Of a DNA stretch of 64,000 nt, positions 59,049 through 64,000 are shown in pieces. Under the pieces are notes generated by a model. The model ran no database searches, had not been told where the DNA came from, and saw only the letters and a list, made by a program, of their open reading frames with translations. The position numbers and the translations under genes were made by a program. How positions within the stretch are numbered: position 1 is the stretch's first letter; each line of letters starts with the position of its first letter. Origin of the DNA: Promineifilum sp. (GTDB lineage Bacteria > Chloroflexota > Anaerolineae > Promineifilales > Promineifilaceae); assembly GCA_020634335.1 (NCBI GenBank), contig JACKBY010000003.1, forward strand, positions 186,001 to 250,000. The letters run 5' to 3'.

Positions 59049-60364
59049 ACGTTCGACAAGCCTTACAACAGCGACAGGCCGAGGGCCGCCCGATCCGGGT
59101 CGGCGCCACGGGGGCGGACTGGATGGGCAGCGGCTTTGTGGCTCAAATGGCCCACGTGCCCGGTATGGTCGTGGCGGTGCTGGCCCACGACGACATCGCT
59201 GCCGCGCGTGATGCCTTTTTGCGGACGGGCGTCGCCGCCGGCGACATCGTTGAAGCGAGCGCGGCCGGCCCGGCGACCGACGCCATTCGGGCCGGGAAGC
59301 GCGTCGTCACCGGCGATGTCGGGCTGGCGGCGCAACTGGCCACCGTCGACATCGTGGCCGATGTGACCTTCTCGCCGGCCACAGGCGCGCAGACGGCCGA
59401 GGCCTGCATCCGCCACGGCAAGGACATCGTTCTGGTGAACATCGAGGCCGATGTGACCGTCGGTCACATTCTGCATCGCCGGGCGGTCGAGGCGGGCGTG
59501 CTCTACACGGTATCGTCGGGCGACGAGCCGGGCTGCCTGATGGAGCTTTACAACTTCGTCACCAGTCTGGGGATGGAGATCATCGTCATCGGCAAGGGCA
59601 AGAATAATCCGCTGGACCCGACGGCTACGCCGGACACGGTGGCCGAGTCGGCCCGGCGGGTGGATAAGGACCCCTATCAGGTGGCCTCCTACGTAGACGG
59701 CACGAAGACGATGTTCGAGATGACCTGCGCCGCCAACGCCACCGGCTGCGTCCCGATGCGACGGGGGATGATCGGGCCGGAGGCGACGCTGGAGACCGTA
59801 TCGCGGGTGTTCGCCCTGAAGGAAGACGGCGGGTTGACCGAGTTTCCCGGCGCGGTCGATTTTGTGCAGGGCAACGCCATGGCCGGCGGTGTCTTCGTCA
59901 CTGTCCGCGTCACTGATCCGCGGCTGCGGGCCGATCTGGAATATCTGAAGGTGGGCCGAGGGCAATATTTTACCTTCTTCCGACCCTATCACCTGTGGTT
60001 CATCGAGGCCCCCATCTCCATCGCCCGGGCCTGTCTGTTCCGCGAGGCAACGTTGACGCCGCTGGAGCGTCCCATAGCCGACATCATGACCGTCGCCAAG
60101 CGGGCCCTGAACCCCGGCCAACGACTGGACGGCTTCGGCGGCTACGACTACCATGGAGTCATGGATCGGGTGGCGGAGGTCTTTGCGCTGGGTGGGTTGC
60201 CCGTGGGCCTGGCTCCCGGCGCGGTGATGAGGCGGCCGGTGGCCGCCGGCGACATCGTGACCTGGGATGACGTGGCGCTGGACGAGAGTAGCGCGGTTGT
60301 CCGCTGGCGTCGCCAACAGGATGCCCTGTGGGCCGACGATCCATCAGGCATTATTCAAAAGTAG
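59045..60364 (+). CDS. Rossmann-fold oxidoreductase with C-terminal SAF domain
   Basis: The protein has 439 residues. Residues about 17-160 form a homoserine-dehydrogenase-like NAD(P) domain (RVGATGADWMGSGFVAQMA, then VADVTFSPATGAQTAEACIRHGKDIVLVN). The middle (about 165-345) includes SSGDEPGCLMELYNF and GKGKNNPLDPTATPDT. The C-terminal 70 residues are SAF-like (GAVMRRPVAAGDIVTWDDVALDE). Proteins of this build occur in carbohydrate and sugar-acid catabolic clusters, but I do not know a fixed substrate. Overlaps the transketolase gene by 4 bases; it probably oxidises or reduces an intermediate of the pathway. Confidence 0.8.
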   Translation: MNVRQALQQRQAEGRPIRVGATGADWMGSGFVAQMAHVPGMVVAVLAHDDIAAARDAFLRTGVAAGDIVEASAAGPATDAIRAGKRVVTGDVGLAAQLATVDIVADVTFSPATGAQTAEACIRHGKDIVLVNIEADVTVGHILHRRAVEAGVLYTVSSGDEPGCLMELYNFVTSLGMEIIVIGKGKNNPLDPTATPDTVAESARRVDKDPYQVASYVDGTKTMFEMTCAANATGCVPMRRGMIGPEATLETVSRVFALKEDGGLTEFPGAVDFVQGNAMAGGVFVTVRVTDPRLRADLEYLKVGRGQYFTFFRPYHLWFIEAPISIARACLFREATLTPLERPIADIMTVAKRALNPGQRLDGFGGYDYHGVMDRVAEVFALGGLPVGLAPGAVMRRPVAAGDIVTWDDVALDESSAVVRWRRQQDALWADDPSGIIQK

Positions 60365-60375
60365 GAGGTTGATCT

Positions 60376-61338
60376 ATGCGCATCGGCGTGTTTACGGCTC
60401 TGTATCAGCAATTTGATTTCGAGGAGGCGCTCGACAAGGCGGTTGCCGCGGGCGTGTCGGCGGTGGAGATCGGCGTCGGCGGCTATCCCGGTAGCCAACA
60501 TTGCCGTGTCGATGACCTGTTGGCCGGCGCGGGCGAGCGGCGCGCCTTTCTGGATGCCATCCAATCGCGCGGTCTGCTGCTCAGCGCCCTCAGCGTCCAC
60601 AACAACCCGCTCCACCCCGACGCGGCCGTGGCTCGGCAGGCCGACGAGGACCTGTGCCGGGCCATTCGGCTGGCCCAAGGGCTGGGCGTGCCGGTCGTCA
60701 ACGGCTTCTCCGGGCTGCCGGCAGGCGCGCCGGGCGACACAATGCCCAACTGGGTCACCTGCCCCTGGCCGCCGGAGTTCCTGCAAATGCTCGATTATCA
60801 GTGGAACGAGGTCGCCGTTCCCTATTGGCGCGAACTGGAACCGTACGCCGCCGAGCATGGGGTCAAGATAGCCTTCGAGATGCACCCCGGCATGTTGGTC
60901 TACAACGTCGAAACAATGTTGCGCCTGCGGGCGGCGACCGGCCCGGCGCTGGGCTGCAACTTCGATCCCAGCCACTTGTGGTGGAACGGCGTCGACGCGG
61001 CGGCGGCCGTGCGCGCGCTGGGCGAGGCGATCTTCCACGTCCACGGCAAGGATTGCTACGTCGATCCGATCAACGTTCGCGTTAACGGCTGCAATGACCA
61101 CAAGCCCTATGACCACATCCTGGAGCGGGCCTGGACTTTCCGCACCATCGGCTATGGCCACGACGCGGCGGTGTGGAAGGAACTGCTCAGCGCCCTGCGG
61201 TTGGTGGGCTACGATTACGTCATCTCCATCGAGCACGAGGACGCGCTGATGAGCAACGACGAGGGGTTGGCGAAAGCCATCGCGTTGCTGAAAGAGGTCG
61301 TGATGGTCGAGCAGCCGGGCGAGATGTTCTGGGCGTGA
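60376..61338 (+). CDS. Xylose-isomerase-like TIM-barrel sugar (phosphate) isomerase/epimerase
   Basis: The protein has 320 residues, preceded by AGGAGG. The barrel is of the AP endonuclease 2/xylose isomerase-like type. Metal ligands are visible as Glu in IAFEMHPGM, Asp and His in CNFDPSHLWW, His in FHVHGKD and Glu in ISIEHED. The C-terminal PGEMFWA ending is shared by a subgroup of sugar phosphate isomerases/epimerases. It should isomerise or epimerise the sugar that the kinase and transketolase then use. Confidence 0.85.
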   Translation: MRIGVFTALYQQFDFEEALDKAVAAGVSAVEIGVGGYPGSQHCRVDDLLAGAGERRAFLDAIQSRGLLLSALSVHNNPLHPDAAVARQADEDLCRAIRLAQGLGVPVVNGFSGLPAGAPGDTMPNWVTCPWPPEFLQMLDYQWNEVAVPYWRELEPYAAEHGVKIAFEMHPGMLVYNVETMLRLRAATGPALGCNFDPSHLWWNGVDAAAAVRALGEAIFHVHGKDCYVDPINVRVNGCNDHKPYDHILERAWTFRTIGYGHDAAVWKELLSALRLVGYDYVISIEHEDALMSNDEGLAKAIALLKEVVMVEQPGEMFWA

Positions 61339-61348
61339 AATCTTCCTC

Positions 61349-61702
61349 ATGAAAATCGTACAACTTGACCCGGATAGCTGGGAGGAAGGGCGCGGCTATC
61401 GCAAGAACCGCCTGTTGCCGGCCGAGGCCCTGCGGCAGCCGGGCACGTTGCTGCAGATCGTCGCCATCCCTGCCGGCGCTCACGTGCCGCCGCACAGCCA
61501 TCGCACGTCGGTGGAGGTCTACGTCGTCCGGCGCGGCGTGTGCGAGTTGACTGTCAACGGCGCGCGGCACGAGATGCGGCCGGGCGACGTGATGCTCATG
61601 GAGCCGGGGGATGTTCACGAACTGTTTAACCCTGGGGAAGAGGCGTTTGAGTTGTGGGTGTTCAAAACCAATGCAACGGATGGCGACGTGGTGTGGGACT
61701 AG
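61349..61702 (+). CDS. Small cupin protein
   Basis: The protein has 117 residues forming one cupin barrel: motif 1 GAHVPPHSHRTSVEVYVVRRGVCELTVNG (two His plus Glu metal ligands) and motif 2 PGDVMLMEPGDVHELFN (His). Starts 10 bases after the isomerase gene and ends the cluster, so it could be a lyxose/mannose-type isomerase, a mutarotase-like helper, or a binding protein. No further function can be read. Confidence 0.78.
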   Translation: MKIVQLDPDSWEEGRGYRKNRLLPAEALRQPGTLLQIVAIPAGAHVPPHSHRTSVEVYVVRRGVCELTVNGARHEMRPGDVMLMEPGDVHELFNPGEEAFELWVFKTNATDGDVVWD

Positions 61703-61748
61703 CGTTACCACCCCGTCATAATACCCAGAGAGTACGTCGTTTTTTCCC

Positions 61749-61776
61749 TTGTCGCTCCGGGACGTTGCCCGATAAT
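61749..61776 (+). promoter_or_regulatory. Promoter of the second cupin gene
   Basis: TTGTCG (61749-61754), 16-bp spacer, GATAAT (61771-61776); leader about 125 bases; AAAAGGAG precedes the ATG at 61909. Confidence 0.5.
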
Positions 61777-61908
61777 AGAATTTAGGTTGCCTCTTCAGTT
61801 ATCCTGCGTTAGCTAACGATTCGGCGAACCTGTCTTGCCGTGCTTTTCTGGCTACTCATTACCAAGCTCAGGAATGGCTACTGACTATCTTAAAAGGAGA
61901 AAAATCAA

Positions 61909-62268
61909 ATGCGCTCAACCAATTTATTGGACGATCTGGAATATCATCACGACCATCCTTATGCTCAGCCCCTGTACGTTGATAAAAACGGCCGCGTGAT
62001 TCGTTTCATGCTCAAGCCGGGCCAATCCATCAGCGAACATAACGCGCCCAGTTCTCCATTCTACGTCGTCGTGATTAAAGGCCACGGTGTTTTTGCCGGA
62101 GCCGACGGGGTTGAACAGGAATTCGGGCCGGACTCCGTCTTGATCTTTGACGAAGGCGAGAATCACATGGTTCGGGCTTTGGACGAAGAGCTTGTCTTCG
62201 TGGGTTTTTTGCATGGGGTGGAAGGCACGCGGCCGGACAAGGTCGGGGGCTTATTAGGCGACATATAG
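61909..62268 (+). CDS. Cupin-domain protein
   Basis: The protein has 119 residues with a single cupin: MLKPGQSISEHNAPSSPFYVVVIKGHGVFAG (only one His, in SEHNAP, with Ser/Pro where the usual second His stands) and FGPDSVLIFDEGENHMVRAL. Incomplete metal ligands suggest a modified or non-metal site. It has its own promoter and lies apart from the sugar cluster. Not linked to a pathway. Confidence 0.75.
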   Translation: MRSTNLLDDLEYHHDHPYAQPLYVDKNGRVIRFMLKPGQSISEHNAPSSPFYVVVIKGHGVFAGADGVEQEFGPDSVLIFDEGENHMVRALDEELVFVGFLHGVEGTRPDKVGGLLGDI

Positions 62269-62346
62269 AGATTGTGAAAAACAACCGCCTTAACTGAGTA
62301 GTAACGGTGAAGGCGTAAAAACCTGAATACACCATGCGTGACGTAC

Positions 62347-62396
62347 TTGCTCACCACTTTAGATACCTTATAATTTACTAAATTGTAGCTTATAAT
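62347..62396 (+). promoter_or_regulatory. Promoter of the MazEF-type pair with direct repeats
   Basis: TTGCTC (62347-62352), 16-bp spacer, TATAAT (62369-62374). CTTATAAT recurs exactly at 62367-62374 and 62389-62396, 22 bp (two helical turns) apart, which would suit a cooperative ribbon-helix-helix repressor such as the antitoxin encoded next. Confidence 0.55.
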
Positions 62397-62434
62397 GTAG
62401 ACCGGCACGCTCTGTTAAGAGCAAGGATACGAGC

Positions 62435-62683
62435 ATGTCCACAACAACGATGCGCGTCTCTCAGAAGACCCGAAACACCCTTCAGGAACTGTCCAAAGAC
62501 ACAGGCATGACTATGCAAGATATAATGGATAGAGCTATTGCGGCTTATCAAAGGCAACGACTGCTCGAAGCAACGAATGCCGCTTATGCCGCCCTGAAGA
62601 ATGATCCAGAAGCCCGGAACGAAATGCTGGAAGAGCGGGCTGTTTGGGATATGACACTTGACGACGCGCTTGGCGGAGTCTAA
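62435..62683 (+). CDS. Ribbon-helix-helix antitoxin (MazE-like)
   Basis: The protein has 82 residues: N-terminal strand TTMRVSQKTRNTLQELSKDTG and helix MTMQDIMDRAIAAYQRQRL give the ribbon-helix-helix fold for DNA binding; the acidic C-terminal part (NEMLEERAVWDMTLDDALGGV) should wrap and neutralise the toxin. Its stop directly abuts the toxin start codon (no intervening base). AT-richer than neighbours. Confidence 0.83.
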   Translation: MSTTTMRVSQKTRNTLQELSKDTGMTMQDIMDRAIAAYQRQRLLEATNAAYAALKNDPEARNEMLEERAVWDMTLDDALGGV

Positions 62684-63031
62684 ATGACTGTCTCGCCCAA
62701 TCGTGGGGAAATTTGGCTGGCGGACCTGAATCCCATTCGTGGACATGAGCAAACGGGCAGGCGGCCGGTGCTGATCGTATCGACGGATGCCTTCAATCAT
62801 GGGCCGGCCGATTTGGTTTTTGTTTTGCCCCTTACCAGAACCGATCGAGGCATTCCAATCCATGTTCCCGTCAACCCACCCGAGGGGGGCGTTACGGCTG
62901 CCAGCTTTATCCTTTGTGACGGCTTGCGGTCGATCTCAACGGATAGGTTGACCTCTAAACCTTGGGGCAGCGTGACGGACAAGACGATGAAGCGTGTCGA
63001 GGCTGTCTTACGCTTGCTGCTGGAGATTTAA
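62684..63031 (+). CDS. MazF/PemK-family endoribonuclease toxin
   Basis: The protein has 115 residues with the MazF fold: NRGEIWLADLNPIRGHEQTGRRPVLIVS (catalytic Arg and the GhEQ/G.RP loop), LVFVLPLTRTDRG and SFILCDGLRSISTDRL (conserved Ser/Thr). MazF enzymes cut mRNA or tRNA at short motifs when not bound by the antitoxin. Complete, with no disrupted motif. Confidence 0.88.
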   Translation: MTVSPNRGEIWLADLNPIRGHEQTGRRPVLIVSTDAFNHGPADLVFVLPLTRTDRGIPIHVPVNPPEGGVTAASFILCDGLRSISTDRLTSKPWGSVTDKTMKRVEAVLRLLLEI

Positions 63032-63063
63032 GTGTGTCGGGTGCGTCGTTTCCCAACGACGAT

Positions 63064-64000
63064 TTACTTCCGCCAAACCGAAACCACTTCAACCCAAAAC
63101 CCCTGTGGCGTTAGATCCACCGGCTGAAACGCTACCGGCCGATAGCCAATCTTCACCAACCGCTTGGCATCCTTCGCCAGCGCTCCAACCTCCCCAGTGA
63201 TCACCACGCGCCGGCGCGGGCGCAAGCGCTCCAGCAGCCGGAACGCCGCCGGTGATAGACCTTCCTCCAGACGATAAAGCCCCGTCCGCAAGAGCACCAC
63301 ATCCGGCTCAGCATCCAGCGCGGGAAATACTTCCTCTTCCGTGCCCTGATAGATTGCGACGTTGTCGAAGGCGTCGAGGTTGTCGGCCGCGTCGGCCACG
63401 GCATCGGGGTTGGCTTCGATGGCGATGACCTGGGCCGCACGCGCGGCCAGCGTCGCCGTCAGCCAGCCGGCTCCGCCGGGGTTTTCCAGCACCGTATCGT
63501 CTGGCGCAAGCTCGGACAATTCCAAGATGATCCCGGCCCACAATTCCGCCGCGGCCGGATTAACGGGATAGGGTACACCGGGCGAGAAGCGAAATTCCCG
63601 ACCGCCTATCGTGCGCAGCAGGTATGGGTCGCCGATGAGCGAGGCGGCCGTGTGGTCGGGCAGGACGATGGACACCGAGACGGGGAAATCGACGAGCAAT
63701 TCCGGCGGTTCCACGTCCTCGATTTCCAGGGCGGCCAGCAGCTCCTCATCGTCGCCCAGCCGCAGCGACAACCGCCGCAGGCCGGGCAAGTCTACGTCCA
63801 GATCGGGCAAGGCCGCTTCCAGCGCTGGAGCCAGAATAGGGCACTCTGCGACGCGAAAGATGCGCCGCTCGACTGGCGACCAGTAGCCCAACCCGCCTTC
63901 GTCGGCCGGGAAGAGCGCCGTCTCCGCGCGATAGCCATATACTTCCGGCGCGGGCAGGATGGGCCGCAGTGGCGGATTTTTCAGGCCGCCGACGCGGGTC
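63064..64000 (-). CDS. RlmD/TrmA-family RNA methyltransferase-like protein, 5' end beyond the window, catalytic Cys not seen
   Basis: The frame stays open to the window end, with residues such as LRPILPAPEVYGYR preceding LGYWSP, matching the pattern of RNA m5U methyltransferases of the RlmD/RumA/TrmA family. The C-terminal half has a Rossmann SAM domain (ENPGGAGWLTATLAARA, VIAIEANPDAV) and ends QPVDLTPQGFWVEVVSVWRK, which corresponds to the usual QPVDMFPQTxHVE end. The expected DPPR and SCNP (nucleophilic Cys) blocks are replaced by LLRTGL and ITGEVGA, and no Cys is near. It may be an inactive paralogue or have a changed reaction. At least 312 residues here. Confidence 0.75.
   Translation of the reverse strand, partial: TRVGGLKNPPLRPILPAPEVYGYRAETALFPADEGGLGYWSPVERRIFRVAECPILAPALEAALPDLDVDLPGLRRLSLRLGDDEELLAALEIEDVEPPELLVDFPVSVSIVLPDHTAASLIGDPYLLRTIGGREFRFSPGVPYPVNPAAAELWAGIILELSELAPDDTVLENPGGAGWLTATLAARAAQVIAIEANPDAVADAADNLDAFDNVAIYQGTEEEVFPALDAEPDVVLLRTGLYRLEEGLSPAAFRLLERLRPRRRVVITGEVGALAKDAKRLVKIGYRPVAFQPVDLTPQGFWVEVVSVWRK

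Noticed and set aside
1..64000. tRNA genes, CRISPR arrays, insertion sequences or prophage genes
   Set aside because: No T-loop GTTCGAATC pattern in a cloverleaf context, no regularly spaced repeats and no transposase or integrase motifs were seen; tRNA detection by eye is limited, and a tRNAscan run would settle this.

Overview
This window is a dense, high-GC bacterial chromosome segment with no phage, insertion sequence or CRISPR array. Several features point to Chloroflexota, probably a filamentous Anaerolineae/Caldilineae-type lineage such as the Promineofilum group. These are the lipoprotein substrate-binding proteins that start with repeated VTRVVTE motifs, a secreted protein of repeated NFPP...YYSYNWF domains, a DtxR-FeoA fusion, a GlyA-GcvT fusion, LCP and 3D-domain cell-wall proteins without any LPS genes, and families of small intergenic repeats. 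The phylum assignment is an inference from gene content; no rRNA gene is present to test it.

Layout. 0.2-3.7 kb: iron uptake (DtxR-FeoA regulator, FeoB split into GTPase and permease). 3.8-9.0 kb, minus strand: double-VWA membrane protein, beta-propeller lipoprotein, Asp/Glu racemase. 9.1-13.5 kb: tyrosine phosphatase, biotin carboxylase, a VapBC pair, KsgA. 13.5-15.7 kb: an acyl-ACP-reductase-like protein with an extra N-terminal region and a C-terminal membrane anchor. 16.0-29.7 kb: an oligopeptide ABC transport locus with two paralogous binding proteins, one ATPase pair and two permease pairs, interrupted by a c-type cytochrome and a polytopic membrane protein. 29.7-35.7 kb: YkfC-like NlpC/P60 peptidase, YkfB-like dipeptide epimerase, M20 peptidase, a small lipoprotein and gamma-glutamyltransferase. 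Together with the transporter this looks like a murein-peptide scavenging island. 35.7-42.9 kb: DUF2142-like membrane protein, WaaE-like glycosyltransferase, PPC-domain lipoprotein, LCP protein, prephenate dehydrogenase. 43.1-47.3 kb: GlyA-GcvT fusion, a phosphoribosyltransferase, SRP RNA. 47.3-53.8 kb: 3D/G5 lipoprotein, secreted triple-repeat protein, RpiA, glycogen debranching enzyme, endonuclease III. 53.9-62.3 kb: a GNAT protein, then a GntR-led carbohydrate cluster (PfkB kinase, split transketolase, Rossmann-SAF oxidoreductase, TIM-barrel isomerase/epimerase, cupin), then a second cupin. 62.3-64.0 kb: a MazEF-type toxin-antitoxin pair and a truncated RlmD/TrmA-family protein that seems to lack the catalytic cysteine.

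The most unusual items are the GlyA-GcvT fusion, the AAR-like fusion, the duplicated transporter with an embedded cytochrome, the GntR/transketolase/SAF cluster of unknown substrate, and the degenerate methyltransferase. Intergenic regions carry at least three small dispersed repeat families, several long perfect hairpins, and good sigma70-type promoters, some of which imply leaderless or nearly leaderless transcripts.
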